From assembly GCA_001429255.1 (NCBI GenBank), contig LMJI01000001.1:186001-250000 (forward strand): a stretch of 64,000 nt of DNA, given 5' to 3'. A program made the position numbers and the translations under genes. The stretch comes from Cellulomonas sp. Root930. GTDB taxonomy: Bacteria; Actinomycetota; Actinomycetes; Actinomycetales; Cellulomonadaceae. Of this stretch, positions 23,631-33,560 are shown one piece after another. Position 1 is the stretch's first letter. Each line of letters begins with the position of its first letter. The notes under the pieces are model-generated. The model was not told where the DNA came from. It was given only the letters and a program-made list of their open reading frames with translations, and did no database searches.

Positions 23631-24965
23631 ATGGACACAGGACTGCTGCTCGGACTCGCGATCGGTGCCGTCGTCGGCGTGCTCGTCGGCTGGACGTTCG
23701 CGTCGGCCCGCCTTCGGGCGGCGGACATCGAGGCCGCCCGGGCGCGGGCGACGCTCGAGGCCGAGCGGCGGACCGCTGCCGACTCCGGCCGGCTGGCCGA
23801 CCAGTTCCGGTCGTTGGCCGCCGACGCGCTGGCGACGAGCAGCGACCAGTTCCTCGCCCTCGCGCACCAGCGGTTCGCCGCCGACCACCAGACGCAGGTC
23901 GGGGAGCTGGCCCAGCGGGAGCAGGCCGTGCGCGCCATGGTCGAGCCGCTGTCGCGCACGCTCGACCAGGTGCGCGCCGAGCTGTCGACCGCGGAGCAGG
24001 CGCGCGCGGCAGGGCACGCGGCCCTCGGGGAGCAGGTGCGCGCGATGCACCAGGCCTCCGAGCACCTGCGCGGGGAGACCGCGCAGCTGGTCACGGCGCT
24101 GCGGTCGTCGCAGGTGCGCGGCAAGTGGGGCGAGCTGCAGCTCAAGCGGGTGGTCGAGGCCGCGGGGATGCTCGCGCACGTCGACTTCGTGGAGCAGGAC
24201 CAGGTCCGGACCGACGACGGGTTGCTGCGGCCGGACATGGTGATCAAGCTCGCGGGCGGCAAGAACGTGGTGGTCGATGCCAAGGTCGCGTTCCTCGGGT
24301 TCCTCGACGCCGCGCAGGCCACCGACGAGCGCGTCCGGACCGAGCGGCTGGCGGCGCACGCCCGGCACGTCCGGGCCCACGTCGACGACCTGTCCGCCAA
24401 GCGCTACTGGGACCAGTTCGCCCCCGCGCCGGAGTTCGTCGTGATGTTCGTGCCCGCCGAGTCGTTCCTGCACGCGGCCGCCGAGCAGGATCCGCTGCTG
24501 ATCGAGTACGCGTTCGAGCGCAACGTCGTCATCGCGACGCCGACCACCCTGCTCGCCCTGCTGCGGACGGTGTCCTACGCGTGGCGGCAGGACGCGCTGG
24601 CCAGCAACGCCCAGGCCGTGCTGTCGCTGGGCAAGGAGCTGCACGGGCGGCTGGCCACCATGGGATCGCACCTGGCCAAGCTGGGGCGGGCCATCGACTC
24701 GGCGGCCGGCGCGTACAACCAGACGGTGTCCTCGCTCGAGACCCGCGTGCTCGTCAGCGCACGGCGGTTCGCGGACCTGCACGTGGTGGACGCCGACCTG
24801 CCGACGCCCGACCCGGTGAACCCGCAGCTCTCGGCGGTCAGCGCGCCGGAGCTGGTGGCGTCGGCGGAGGAGCAGATCGTCATGTTCGACGGCCGCGCGG
24901 ACCGCGACGAGCGAGCGCTGCGCGCGGAGGCCGCGCTCCCGACGACGGACGCCTCGACGGCGTGA
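23631..24965 (+). CDS. rmuC: DNA recombination protein RmuC
   Basis: A 444-residue protein with an N-terminal membrane anchor (GLLLGLAIGAVVGVLVGW), a long coiled coil (about residues 30-150, rich in Ala, Glu, Arg and Gln) and the RmuC nuclease-like domain. That domain shows RGKWGELQLKRVVEAAGM, VVVDAKVAFLGFL and FVVMFVPAESFL. RmuC limits recombination at inverted repeats and is proposed to cut DNA structures. Start ATG at 23631, immediately before the membrane anchor. It converges on ispH with only 7 bp between stops. Confidence 0.95.
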   Translation: MDTGLLLGLAIGAVVGVLVGWTFASARLRAADIEAARARATLEAERRTAADSGRLADQFRSLAADALATSSDQFLALAHQRFAADHQTQVGELAQREQAVRAMVEPLSRTLDQVRAELSTAEQARAAGHAALGEQVRAMHQASEHLRGETAQLVTALRSSQVRGKWGELQLKRVVEAAGMLAHVDFVEQDQVRTDDGLLRPDMVIKLAGGKNVVVDAKVAFLGFLDAAQATDERVRTERLAAHARHVRAHVDDLSAKRYWDQFAPAPEFVVMFVPAESFLHAAAEQDPLLIEYAFERNVVIATPTTLLALLRTVSYAWRQDALASNAQAVLSLGKELHGRLATMGSHLAKLGRAIDSAAGAYNQTVSSLETRVLVSARRFADLHVVDADLPTPDPVNPQLSAVSAPELVASAEEQIVMFDGRADRDERALRAEAALPTTDASTA

Positions 24966-24972
24966 CGCGCGG

Positions 24973-26031
24973 TCAGGCGGGCTGGACGTCCAGGGAGCGG
25001 CGGCCGTCGCGGCGCGGGGTGACGGGGGCCTTGCCGGCCGCCTTGAGGTCCGCGCGCAGCTCGCGGGGCAGCGAGAACATGAGGTCCTCGGTGGCGGTGC
25101 GGACCTCCTCGACGTCGCCGAAGCCGTGCTCGGCGAGCAGCGAGAGGACGTCGCGGACCAGGATCTCGGGGACCGAGGCGCCGGACGTGACACCCACGGT
25201 CGTGACCCCGTCGAGCCAGGCGAGGTCGATCTCGGACGCCTTGTCCACGCGGTAGGAGGTGCGAGCGCCGGCATCGAGGGCCACCTCGACCAGCCGCACG
25301 GAGTTCGACGAGTTCGCGGAACCGACGGTGATGACCAGGTCGCACTCGGGCGCCAGCTTCTTGACCGCGACCTGCCGGTTCTGGGTGGCGTAGCAGATGT
25401 CGTCGCTGGGCGGGTCCTGCAGGTTCGGGAACCGCTCGCGCAGGCGGCGGACGGTGTCCATGGTCTCGTCGACCGAGAGCGTCGTCTGCGAGATCCAGAT
25501 GAGGCGGTCGGGATCACGGACCACCACGTCGGCGACCGCGTCCGGGGAGTTCACCACCTGGATGTGGTCGGGTGCCTCGCCGTAGGTGCCCTCGACCTCC
25601 TCGTGACCGTCGTGGCCGATGAGCAGGATGTCGTAGTCCTCGGACGCGAACCGCACGGCCTCCTTGTGCACCTTGGTGACCAGGGGGCAGGTGGCGTCGA
25701 TCGTCTGCAGGTTCCGCGCGGCCGCCTGCGCGTGCACGGCCGGGGAGACGCCGTGTGCGGAGAACACCACGCGCGCGCCCTCGGGCACCTCGTCGGTCTC
25801 GTTCACGAACACCGCACCGCGGGCCGCGAGCGTCTCGACGACGTACTTGTTGTGCACGATCTCCTTGCGCACGTACACCGGGGAGCCGTAGTGCTCGAGG
25901 GCCTTCTCGACGGCGATGACCGCGCGGTCGACGCCGGCGCAGTAGCCGCGAGGGGCAGCCAGCAGGACGCGCTTGCGGGGAGCGGTCGCGGTGCCGGGCG
26001 CGCCGGTGGCGGAGACGGTCGGGGAGGTCAC
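24973..26031 (-). CDS. ispH: 4-hydroxy-3-methylbut-2-enyl diphosphate reductase
   Basis: A 352-residue iron-sulfur enzyme for the last step of the MEP isoprenoid pathway, making IPP and DMAPP. The three cluster cysteines are visible in [19 protein letters not shown] and [11 protein letters not shown]. The substrate-binding histidines are in HNKYVV, SAHGVS and [11 protein letters not shown], and the phosphate site [10 protein letters not shown] is intact. The N-terminal 18 residues are a short polar extension. GTG start. It is divergent from xseA, and the isoprenyl transferase at 46.6 kb uses its products. Confidence 0.97.
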   Translation of the reverse strand: MTSPTVSATGAPGTATAPRKRVLLAAPRGYCAGVDRAVIAVEKALEHYGSPVYVRKEIVHNKYVVETLAARGAVFVNETDEVPEGARVVFSAHGVSPAVHAQAAARNLQTIDATCPLVTKVHKEAVRFASEDYDILLIGHDGHEEVEGTYGEAPDHIQVVNSPDAVADVVVRDPDRLIWISQTTLSVDETMDTVRRLRERFPNLQDPPSDDICYATQNRQVAVKKLAPECDLVITVGSANSSNSVRLVEVALDAGARTSYRVDKASEIDLAWLDGVTTVGVTSGASVPEILVRDVLSLLAEHGFGDVEEVRTATEDLMFSLPRELRADLKAAGKAPVTPRRDGRRSLDVQPA

Positions 26032-26195
26032 GGTCCGAGTCTAGATCGGCCGGTCGCGAGGGCCCCTGCCGGGAGGCGTCCTGCGGGTGTGACCTGCACC
26101 CGACCCGCACGGCGTCGACACACGGCGGTCGCCTGCGACGGGCCGTGGCGACCGGCGTGACCGGGCCTGTGGGTGCGATGAGGCAGGCTGGGCGC

Positions 26196-27452
26196 GTGAG
26201 CACCGGCCCCCAGAGCACCCCGGCGACGGCCGGCCCGCCCCCGCTGCGTGCCGCGGACACCACCCCGGACCGGCCCTGGCCGGTCCGGCACCTCGCGCCC
26301 AAGATCGCCGACTACATCGCGAAGATGCCGCCGGTGTGGGTCGAGGGACAGGTGCTCAACCTCAAGAAGTGGAACACCCTCTACTTCCTCACGCTCCGGG
26401 ACACCGACCTCGACATGTCGCTGTCGGTGACTGCTCCGGCCTTCGCCATCGACAAGCTGGCGGACAAGCTCGCCGACGGCGCGCACCTGGTGGTGCACGC
26501 CCGGCCGCAGTTCCACGCCAAGAAGGGCACACTGACGTTCGCGGCGGACGACGTCCGGCTGGTCGGGCTGGGCGAGCTGCTGGCCCGGATCGAGCACCTC
26601 AAGGGGATCCTCGGGGCCGAGGGGCTGTTCGAGCCGTCGCGCAAGCGCGCGCTGCCGTTCCTGCCCACGGTGGTGGGGCTGATCGTCGCGCAGCAGGGGG
26701 ACGCCGAGCACGACGTGGTGTCCAACGCCCGCGCCCGCTGGTCGGCGGTGCAGTTCGAGATCCGCCGCGTGACGGTGCAGGGTCCGCGCGCGGTCCCCGA
26801 GGTCAGCGCGGCCATCGCGGAGCTCGACCGGGACCCGCGCGTCGACGTGATCGTGGTCGCGCGCGGCGGCGGCTCGTTCGAGGACCTGCTGCCGTTCAGC
26901 AACGAGTCGCTGGTGCGCGTGGCGGCGGCGTGCCGGACCCCGCTGGTCAGCGCGATCGGCCACCACCTGGACACGCCGCTGCTGGACCTCGTCGCCGACT
27001 TCCGCGCGTCCACGCCGACCGATGCCGCCAAGCGGATCGTGCCGGACGTCAGCGAGGAGCGCGCACGCGTGTCGCAGGCCCGGCTCCGCGCGCGCGCCGC
27101 GCTCACCATGCGGCTGACCCGGGAGCAGACCGGCCTCGACCACTGGCGCAGCCGGCCGGTGCTGGCCAACCCGACCACGCTGGTCGACGTGCACGAGCAC
27201 CGGGTCGTCGCCCTGCGGGAGAGCGCTCGGCGCTCCCTCCACACCGCGCTCGTGCACGGCCGGGCCGAGGTCGCCGGGCTCGCGGCCCAGGTGCGCGCGC
27301 TCTCGCCGGCGGCCACGCTCGACCGCGGGTACGCCGTGGTGCGCCGGGCCGACGGGCACGTGGTGCGCGACCCCGCGGACGTGGAGGTGGGCGACCCGCT
27401 GCGCATCCGCGTCGCCCGCGGAGAGCTCGCCGCCCAGGTCGTCAGTCCCTGA
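26196..27452 (+). CDS. xseA: Exodeoxyribonuclease VII large subunit
   Basis: A 418-residue subunit that degrades single-stranded DNA together with XseB. The N-terminal OB-fold (about residues 25-115: PPVWVEGQVLNLKKWNTLYFLTLRD) is followed by the catalytic region with DVIVVARGGGSFEDLLPFSNE and SAIGHHLDTPLLDLVADFRASTPTDAA, then a helical arm and a C-terminal LDRGYAVVRR segment. GTG at 26196 was chosen as start; a GTG 51 bp upstream is also in frame. The small subunit gene follows after an intervening small membrane-protein gene. Confidence 0.96.
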   Translation: MSTGPQSTPATAGPPPLRAADTTPDRPWPVRHLAPKIADYIAKMPPVWVEGQVLNLKKWNTLYFLTLRDTDLDMSLSVTAPAFAIDKLADKLADGAHLVVHARPQFHAKKGTLTFAADDVRLVGLGELLARIEHLKGILGAEGLFEPSRKRALPFLPTVVGLIVAQQGDAEHDVVSNARARWSAVQFEIRRVTVQGPRAVPEVSAAIAELDRDPRVDVIVVARGGGSFEDLLPFSNESLVRVAAACRTPLVSAIGHHLDTPLLDLVADFRASTPTDAAKRIVPDVSEERARVSQARLRARAALTMRLTREQTGLDHWRSRPVLANPTTLVDVHEHRVVALRESARRSLHTALVHGRAEVAGLAAQVRALSPAATLDRGYAVVRRADGHVVRDPADVEVGDPLRIRVARGELAAQVVSP

Positions 27453-27510
27453 ACCCCCGGCGTCGACACCGGCGGTCCACTACTGTCGCGGCCATCCGGA
27501 CGGGGGTGCG

Positions 27511-27789
27511 ATGAGCGGCGGGACGAGCGATCGACGACGGGCGCGCGTTCCCGTCCTGCTGGTCACTCTCGTCGCGATGATGGCCGCGGGACTCGTGTTC
27601 GCGCTCGACTGGGTCGTCGGGTGGCCCGGAGCCGTCCTGATCGGTGCCGTCGCGATCGCGGTGATCGGCCTGGCTGTGTTCTTCGTCGCGGGTGTGCGGC
27701 GGGCTCGCAGCTCGGGGGTGGGGGTGTTCCGCGCGGTCGGTCGTGCGGTGCGCGGCACGATCCGGGCTGCCGTCGAGCTGTTCTTCTGA
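27511..27789 (+). CDS. Small membrane protein between xseA and xseB
   Basis: A 92-residue protein with two hydrophobic helices (about residues 13-31 and 38-60) and a basic C-terminal tail ending in an amphipathic helix. It has no recognised family. GGGGG lies upstream of the ATG at a reasonable distance. Lying between xseA and xseB in the same direction it may be part of the same transcript, but nothing links it to DNA repair. Confidence 0.65.
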   Translation: MSGGTSDRRRARVPVLLVTLVAMMAAGLVFALDWVVGWPGAVLIGAVAIAVIGLAVFFVAGVRRARSSGVGVFRAVGRAVRGTIRAAVELFF

Positions 27790-27852
27790 CGCGCAGCCTC
27801 GCCGACTGAACGGATCGCCGACGGTGTGGGCACATCCTGGTTGACTGTCCCC

Positions 27853-28107
27853 GTGCCGAAGCCGTCCCAGTCCCCACCGTCCGACCCGAACGCCGACGTG
27901 GCCGCCCTCGGCTACGAGGAGGCCCGCGACGAGCTCGTCGCGGTCGTCGCCCGGCTCGAGGCCGGTGCCGCGACCCTCGAGGAGTCACTCACCCTCTGGG
28001 AGCGAGGCGAGGCCCTCGCCAAGCGCTGCCAGGAGTGGCTCGACGGCGCACGTGAGCGGCTCAGCGCGGTGCGTGACACCGCCGCGACCACCGACGAGGA
28101 GTCCTGA
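27853..28107 (+). CDS. xseB: Exodeoxyribonuclease VII small subunit
   Basis: An 84-residue helical protein with the typical XseB core [52 protein letters not shown]. It forms the coiled-coil arm around XseA needed for nuclease activity. GTG at 27853 gives the usual family length; a GTG at 27826 would add nine residues. The stop overlaps the ATG of the PfkB kinase gene by one base (TGATG), so translation is coupled. Confidence 0.93.
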   Translation: MPKPSQSPPSDPNADVAALGYEEARDELVAVVARLEAGAATLEESLTLWERGEALAKRCQEWLDGARERLSAVRDTAATTDEES

Positions 28108-29039
28108 TGACCACGCCCCCCGTCGAGCGCGCCCTCGTCCTCGGTGAGGCGCTGATCGACGTCGTCACCCGTCCCGACGGCAGCCGCGCCCAGCACCCGG
28201 GCGGCAGCCCCGCCAACGTGGCGCTCGGCCTCGGGCGTCTCGGTCGGCGCGTGGACCTGCTCACCTGGCTGGGGCACGACACCGACGGCGATCTCGTCCG
28301 CCGCCACCTGCGCGGCTCCGGGGTGAACGTCCTGCAGGGCAACCGCTCGGCCCTGCGCACGCCCGTGGCGACCGCTCACATCGGCGAGACCGGCGCGGCG
28401 ACCTACGAGTTCGACCTCGAGTGGGACCTGCCCGAGACGTGGGACGAGGACCCGGGAGACCCGGTGGTCGTCCACACCGGGTCGATCGCGACGGTGCTGC
28501 AGCCCGGCGGAGCCGCGGTCGCGAAGATCGTGGCGCGGCGCCGGGCGACGTCGACCATCACGTACGACCCGAACCTGCGCCCGGTGCTCATGGGCTCACC
28601 CGCGCACGCGCTTCCCGTGGTCGACGCGCTCGTCCGGCTGGCCGACGTGGTCAAGGTCAGCGACGAGGACCTCGCCTGGCTGCACCCGGGCGTAGCGCCG
28701 GCGGAGATCGCCGAGCAGTGGAGCCGGTCCGGGCCGTCGCTCGTCGTCGTGACGCACGGCGGTGAGGGGGCGTTCGCCAGCACGTCGGCGGGCGCGCGGA
28801 TCTCGGTCGAGGCCCCGAAGGTGCAGGTGGCGGACACCGTCGGCGCCGGCGACTCGTTCATGGGCGGCCTGATCGACGGGCTGTGGTCGGCCGGGCTGCT
28901 CGGCGCGGGTCGTCGTCAGGCGCTCGCCGACGTCGACGCGGCCACCGTCCAGGCGGTGCTGGAGCGGTGCGCGCGGATCGCGGCGATCACGGTGTCGCGG
29001 GCAGGGGCCAACCCGCCGCGGCTCGCCGAGCTGGCCTGA
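28107..29039 (+). CDS. PfkB family carbohydrate kinase (fructokinase-like)
   Basis: A 310-residue ribokinase-fold sugar kinase. The N terminus has LGEALIDVV and the sugar-binding HPGGSPANVALGLGRLG; the C terminus has the PfkB signature VADTVGAGDSFMGGL with the catalytic aspartate near residue 250. TYDPNLRP is also typical. Among PfkB kinases this looks closest to fructokinases; the substrate is a guess. It is translationally coupled to xseB and converges on the sugar importer ATPase, 9 bp away. Confidence 0.9.
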   Translation: MTTPPVERALVLGEALIDVVTRPDGSRAQHPGGSPANVALGLGRLGRRVDLLTWLGHDTDGDLVRRHLRGSGVNVLQGNRSALRTPVATAHIGETGAATYEFDLEWDLPETWDEDPGDPVVVHTGSIATVLQPGGAAVAKIVARRRATSTITYDPNLRPVLMGSPAHALPVVDALVRLADVVKVSDEDLAWLHPGVAPAEIAEQWSRSGPSLVVVTHGGEGAFASTSAGARISVEAPKVQVADTVGAGDSFMGGLIDGLWSAGLLGAGRRQALADVDAATVQAVLERCARIAAITVSRAGANPPRLAELA

Positions 29040-29048
29040 CAGGGTCGG

Positions 29049-30305
29049 TCAGGCGCGAGCCTTCTCCCGTGCCTGCGCCCGCTCGAGCGACGCCTTGCGG
29101 TCGGCCTCGTTCTCCCGGTCGAGCGCCTCGGCGGCCGTGCCGTTCCACGTGAGGTTCTCGCCGCTCTCGGGGTCGAACACCATCATCCGGGCCGGGTCGA
29201 ACCAGAGCTCCGCGTCGGCGCCGTCCCGGATCTTCGTCTCCGACGGGAGGGCGACGATCAGCTGGGTGCGCAGCCCCTCGCCGTCCAGGTCGCGGTCGAG
29301 CTCCTCGAGCGTCGTCGCGACGTGCGGGTTCGTGTCGAACGGGATGTAGGCGTAGAGCTCGGAGCCGAGCCACTCAGTGACGTCCACGGGCGCGCTGAAC
29401 GTGACACCGGTGCCCTTCTTGGCGTCCTCGACGAGCGCGGCGTCCTCGAAGTGCTCGGGACGGATGCCGACGATGACGATGTCCTTGCCCTGCAGCTTGG
29501 GGGCCAGGTCGGCGGAGATCGGGACCTCGGCGAACGGCAGCGTCATCGTCGACCCGCTGATCTCCCCCGGCAGGAAGTTCATGGGCGGCGACCCGATGAA
29601 GCCGGCGACGAACAGGTTGACCGGCTGCTCGTACAGCCCGCGCGGGCTGGCCACCTGCTGGAGCTCCCCCTTGCGCAGGACGGCCACCCGGTCGCCGAGG
29701 GTCATGGCCTCTGTCTGGTCGTGGGTGACGTAGACGGTGGTCGTGCCGAGGCGGCGCTGCATGCGCGCGATCTCGGTGCGCATCTGCCCACGGAGCTTGG
29801 CGTCGAGGTTGGACAGGGGCTCGTCGAAGAGGAACGCTTCCGCCTCACGGACGATCGCGCGGCCCATCGCGACCCGCTGCCGCTGACCGCCGGAGAGGTT
29901 GGCGGGCTTGCGGTCGAGGTGGTCCTGCAGCTCGAGCGTCTTCGCGGCGAACTCGACCTTGTCCTTGATCTGCGCGTCGGTGAATTGGCCCTTCTGGAGG
30001 CGCAGCGGGAACGCGATGTTCTCGAAGACGGTCAGGTGCGGGTAGAGCGCGTAGTTCTGGAACACCATCGCCAGGTGCCGGTCGCGGGGGGCCTTGTCGT
30101 TGACCCTCTTTCCACCGATGTGCAGGTCGCCCGCCGTGATGTCCTCGAGGCCCACGATCATGCGCAGCAGCGTCGACTTCCCGCAGCCGGACGGCCCGAC
30201 GAGGATGACGAACTCGCCGTCGGCGATGTCCAGGCTGACGCCCTTCACGGCGAGGAAGCCGTCGCCGTACTGCTTGACGATGTCCTTGAGAGTGATGGCG
30301 GCCAT
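29049..30305 (-). CDS. Sugar ABC transporter ATP-binding protein (MsmK/UgpC type)
   Basis: A 418-residue ATPase of the carbohydrate-uptake CUT1 family. Walker A GPSGCGKST, Q loop MVFQNYALYPHLTV, signature LSGGQRQRVAMGRA, Walker B FLFDEPLSNLDAKLR and H loop VYVTHDQTEAM lie within the first 240 residues. A C-terminal TOBE-like regulatory domain follows (IGIRPEHFEDA, TEWLGSELYAY). The last 30 residues are a charged tail. It is last in a four-gene importer operon and may also serve other sugar importers, as MsiK does in streptomycetes. Confidence 0.95.
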   Translation of the reverse strand: MAAITLKDIVKQYGDGFLAVKGVSLDIADGEFVILVGPSGCGKSTLLRMIVGLEDITAGDLHIGGKRVNDKAPRDRHLAMVFQNYALYPHLTVFENIAFPLRLQKGQFTDAQIKDKVEFAAKTLELQDHLDRKPANLSGGQRQRVAMGRAIVREAEAFLFDEPLSNLDAKLRGQMRTEIARMQRRLGTTTVYVTHDQTEAMTLGDRVAVLRKGELQQVASPRGLYEQPVNLFVAGFIGSPPMNFLPGEISGSTMTLPFAEVPISADLAPKLQGKDIVIVGIRPEHFEDAALVEDAKKGTGVTFSAPVDVTEWLGSELYAYIPFDTNPHVATTLEELDRDLDGEGLRTQLIVALPSETKIRDGADAELWFDPARMMVFDPESGENLTWNGTAAEALDRENEADRKASLERAQAREKARA

Positions 30306-30321
30306 CGGATCTCCTTCGTGG

Positions 30322-31170
30322 TCAGCCCTTGACGGCGCCCTGGGTCAGGCCGGACACGATCTGGCGTTGGAAGAGCAGGACGAGGATGACCACCGGGATG
30401 GTCACGATGATGGCGGCGGCGGAGATCGAGCCTGTCGGCTCCTCGAACTGCGAGGCGCCGGTGAAGAACGCCAGCGCCGCCGGGACGGGACGGGCCCGGT
30501 CGGTCGACGTGAGCGAGATGCCGTAGACGAAGTCGTTCCACGCGATGAAGAACGCGATCAGCGCGGTGGTGAACACGCCGGGCGCGGCGAGCGGCACGAT
30601 CGCCTTGCGGAAGGCCTGCCACGTGGTCGCCCCGTCCACCTGCGCGGCCTGCTCGAGCTCCCAGGGGATCTGGCGGAAGAACGCCGCGAGGGTCCAGATG
30701 GAGATCGGCAGGGTCAGCGAGAGGTACGGGATGATCAGGCCGAGCCAGGTGTCGTAGAGGCCGATGTTCCGCCACAGGTTGAACAGCGGCGTGACGATCG
30801 AGATGACCGGGAAGATCGAGACGCCCAGCGCGGTGAGCAGGACCATCCGCTTGCCCGGGAAGTCGAGACGCGCGATCGCGTAGGCGGCGAGCGTGGCGAG
30901 CACGACGGCGATGGCCGTGGCGATCAGCGAGATGCCGATCGAGTTGCGCAGCGAGGACAGGAACAGGGTCTGCGCGGACCCGCCCGGCGCGAGGATCTCC
31001 TCGTAGTTCACGGTCGTCCAGGTCTTCGGCCAGAACAGCCCGAGGTTGAGCTGGCTCGGCAGCTTGAACGACGTCGCGAAGATCGACACGATCGGGAACA
31101 GGGCGTACGCGAGGACGAAGATCGTGATGAGGGCCCAGGCGATCTTGGCCCTGGTCGACAGCTGCTTCAT
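30322..31170 (-). CDS. Sugar ABC transporter permease (MalG type)
   Basis: A 282-residue permease with six membrane helices. The EAA loop reads LEQAAQVDGATTWQAFRKAIVPLAAPGV, the ATPase-coupling motif of CUT1 permeases, and the last residues (QRQIVSGLTQGAVKG) are the MalG-type C terminus. The start at 31170 overlaps the stop of the upstream permease by one base (TGATG). It works with the permease at 31170-32129 as a heterodimer. Confidence 0.94.
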   Translation of the reverse strand: MKQLSTRAKIAWALITIFVLAYALFPIVSIFATSFKLPSQLNLGLFWPKTWTTVNYEEILAPGGSAQTLFLSSLRNSIGISLIATAIAVVLATLAAYAIARLDFPGKRMVLLTALGVSIFPVISIVTPLFNLWRNIGLYDTWLGLIIPYLSLTLPISIWTLAAFFRQIPWELEQAAQVDGATTWQAFRKAIVPLAAPGVFTTALIAFFIAWNDFVYGISLTSTDRARPVPAALAFFTGASQFEEPTGSISAAAIIVTIPVVILVLLFQRQIVSGLTQGAVKG

Positions 31171-32129
31171 CAGCCGGCCCCCCTCGCGCCGCCGGCCAGA
31201 TCGACCTTGAACAGCTTGACCGCGACCCAGCAGATCAGGATCACGCACAGGAAGAGCAGCACGGAGATGGCCGACCCGAGGCCGATCTCCAGCCGCCCGA
31301 TCGAGGTCCGGTACGCCAGGAGCGACAGCACCTCGGTGCCGTTGGCCCCGTTGGTCATGATGAACACGTTGTCGAAGATGCGGAACGCGTCGAGCGCCCG
31401 GAACAGGACCGCCACCATGATCGCGGCCTTCATGTTCGGCAGGACCACCCGCGTGAGGCGCTGCCACCACGTCGCGCCGTCGACCTCGGCCGCTTCCTCC
31501 AGCTCGGTCGGCACCTGCGAGAGTCCGGCGAGCAGGAGGAGGGAGATGAACGGCGTGGTCTTCCAGATCTCCGACATGATGATGACGAAGAGGCTGGTGC
31601 CCTGCTGGGCGAACCAGTTGAGGTCCGTGCTGATCCCGGGCACCCAGGCGAACCAGTGGTTGACGTACCCCGAGTTGATGTCGAACGCGTAGAACCACGC
31701 GAACGCCGAGACGACGGTGATGATCCCGTAGGGCACCAGGATCGCCGTGCGGAGCAGGCCGCGGAGCTGCGTGATGGCGCGGTGCATGACGAGCGCGAGC
31801 GCGAACCCGAGCAGCAGCTCGATCACCACCGTCACGACCGTGATGAAGACGGTGACACCGAGCGCCTGCCAGAAGAGCGGATCGGAGAGCACGACGGCGT
31901 AGTTGTTCAGGCCGGTGAAGCTCCTGTCGTCCGGCGCGGTGAGCCGGAAGTTGAAGAGCGAGTCGTAGAAGGCCTGCAGGATCGGGTACAGCGTGACGGC
32001 GAGCATGACGATGAACGCGGGCCCCGCGAGCAGCCAGCCGAGGCGGGCCTCGGACCTCGCCCGGTCGCTGCGGCCGGCCTTCGCGGCGGCGTCGCGCAGA
32101 TCCGGTCTCTTGTCGGCGACCGTGGTCAT
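31170..32129 (-). CDS. Sugar ABC transporter permease (MalF type)
   Basis: A 319-residue membrane protein. After a polar N terminus (about 30 residues) the first helix reads LGWLLAGPAFIVMLAVTLYPI, typical of MalF-type permeases. The EAA motif is LEEAAEVDGATWWQRLTRVVLPNMK near residue 220, with six helices in all. The start overlaps the stop of the binding-protein gene by 4 bp (ATGA), so the operon is tightly coupled. Confidence 0.94.
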   Translation of the reverse strand: MTTVADKRPDLRDAAAKAGRSDRARSEARLGWLLAGPAFIVMLAVTLYPILQAFYDSLFNFRLTAPDDRSFTGLNNYAVVLSDPLFWQALGVTVFITVVTVVIELLLGFALALVMHRAITQLRGLLRTAILVPYGIITVVSAFAWFYAFDINSGYVNHWFAWVPGISTDLNWFAQQGTSLFVIIMSEIWKTTPFISLLLLAGLSQVPTELEEAAEVDGATWWQRLTRVVLPNMKAAIMVAVLFRALDAFRIFDNVFIMTNGANGTEVLSLLAYRTSIGRLEIGLGSAISVLLFLCVILICWVAVKLFKVDLAGGARGAG

Positions 32130-33421
32130 AGCAGCTGCTCCCCTCGAAGCACGGCGGTGATCAGGTCCGTCGACTCCGTCGGCGTCGTCGCCGGGTCGAC
32201 CGCGCTCGGCGGGTGCCAGGTCTGCTGCAGGCCGGTGGACACCTCGTTGTAGTACGGCGTCTGCGGCCGCGGGACGGCGAGCTCGAGCGACTCCCGGATG
32301 ACGTCCGCCATCGGGAACGCCTCGGTGACCGCGGGGTCGTCGTAGGCCTCGGTGTTGGACGGCGGGTTGCCGTTCGTCGCGAAGTACTGCGCCTGGTGCT
32401 CGGGGGTGACGATGCACTCCGCCGCCTTGTAGGACAGGTCGACGTAGTTGCTGAAGGCTCCGATCCCGAGGTTGATCCCGCCGTACGGGGGTGCGCTCGG
32501 CTGCCCCTCGGTCACCTGCGGGTACAGCGCCCAGCCGACGTCGTCGAGCAGAGCCTGCTCGAACGTGCCGTCCTCGACGCCGGCCTTCGTGGCGGACCAG
32601 ACGAACGGCCAGTTGACCATGAACGAGCCCTTGTCGCCCTGGAAGATGGACAGCGACGCGCCCTCGTCCTCCGTCGGCAGGGCGGGACCGCCGAGGTTCT
32701 CCTTGCCGATGGTGCCGATGATCGTCGCGGCGGCCTCGCCGGCCGGGCTCTCCAGCCCGAGCGTCAGCTCGTCCGCCGGAGCCTCGGGGTTCTCGAGGAT
32801 CGAACCCCCGGCGGACGCGACGAGGGCGTTGATCCACACGGTGAGCGACTCGGCCTTGGTGCCCTGGACGGCGAGGTACTTGTCCTGGTCCTGGGACGCG
32901 GTCATGATCTGGTCCCACGTCACCGGTGCCTTGGCCGGGTCGAGCCCCGCCGCCGCGGCGACCGACTTGCGGTACCAGAGCAGCTGGGTGTTCGCCCAGA
33001 ACGGGACGGAGACGAGCTTGTCGTCCCAGGTGGCCCCGGCGAGAGCGCCTGCGACGACGTTCTCCGTCACCCGCTGCGCCACGTCGTCGGGCACGGGCGC
33101 CAGGAACCCGGGCTCGGCCATCTCGGGGACGAACGGCGGGTCCAGGCTCATGATGTCGATCGACGAGTCCTTGGCGGCCAGGCGTCGGGCGAGCTGCTCG
33201 CGCTGGGCGCTGGCGTCGCGAGGGAGGACCGACACCTCGATCACGTACTCGCCGTTCGCGGCCTCCGTGCACTGCTTGGCGATCTCCGCCTGCCCGCCGT
33301 CGTCCGGGTTGATGTACCAGGTGAGCACGGGAGTCCCCGACCCGGATCCTGCGCACGCGGCCAGCGGGACTGCCACCGCCAGCCCGGTGACGAGGGCCAG
33401 AGCTCGTCTGCGTCGTCCCAC
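32126..33421 (-). CDS. Sugar ABC transporter substrate-binding lipoprotein (SBP family 1)
   Basis: A 431-residue lipoprotein. An Arg-rich start and hydrophobic core lead to a lipobox ending PLAAC at residue 23. The mature part begins TPVLTWYINPDDGGQ and contains QREQLARRLAAKDSSIDIMSLDP, reminiscent of trehalose/maltose binders of the LpqY/ThuE kind; that substrate is only a suggestion. The GTG start at 33421 has GAGGGGG upstream. It is first in the operon with two permeases and an ATPase. Confidence 0.93.
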   Translation of the reverse strand: MGRRRRALALVTGLAVAVPLAACAGSGSGTPVLTWYINPDDGGQAEIAKQCTEAANGEYVIEVSVLPRDASAQREQLARRLAAKDSSIDIMSLDPPFVPEMAEPGFLAPVPDDVAQRVTENVVAGALAGATWDDKLVSVPFWANTQLLWYRKSVAAAAGLDPAKAPVTWDQIMTASQDQDKYLAVQGTKAESLTVWINALVASAGGSILENPEAPADELTLGLESPAGEAAATIIGTIGKENLGGPALPTEDEGASLSIFQGDKGSFMVNWPFVWSATKAGVEDGTFEQALLDDVGWALYPQVTEGQPSAPPYGGINLGIGAFSNYVDLSYKAAECIVTPEHQAQYFATNGNPPSNTEAYDDPAVTEAFPMADVIRESLELAVPRPQTPYYNEVSTGLQQTWHPPSAVDPATTPTESTDLITAVLRGEQLL

Positions 33422-33560
33422 GGAACACCCCCTCAGGCGGAGACGTCGGCGTCTCACCCCCTTGGCTACACCCTCCGGGTGAAGACACGCCACCGGAACG
33501 GGCCGACCGAGTGCTGGAACGCAGCCTGCGGACGGTGCGCGGACCTGCGAGCATGACGCC

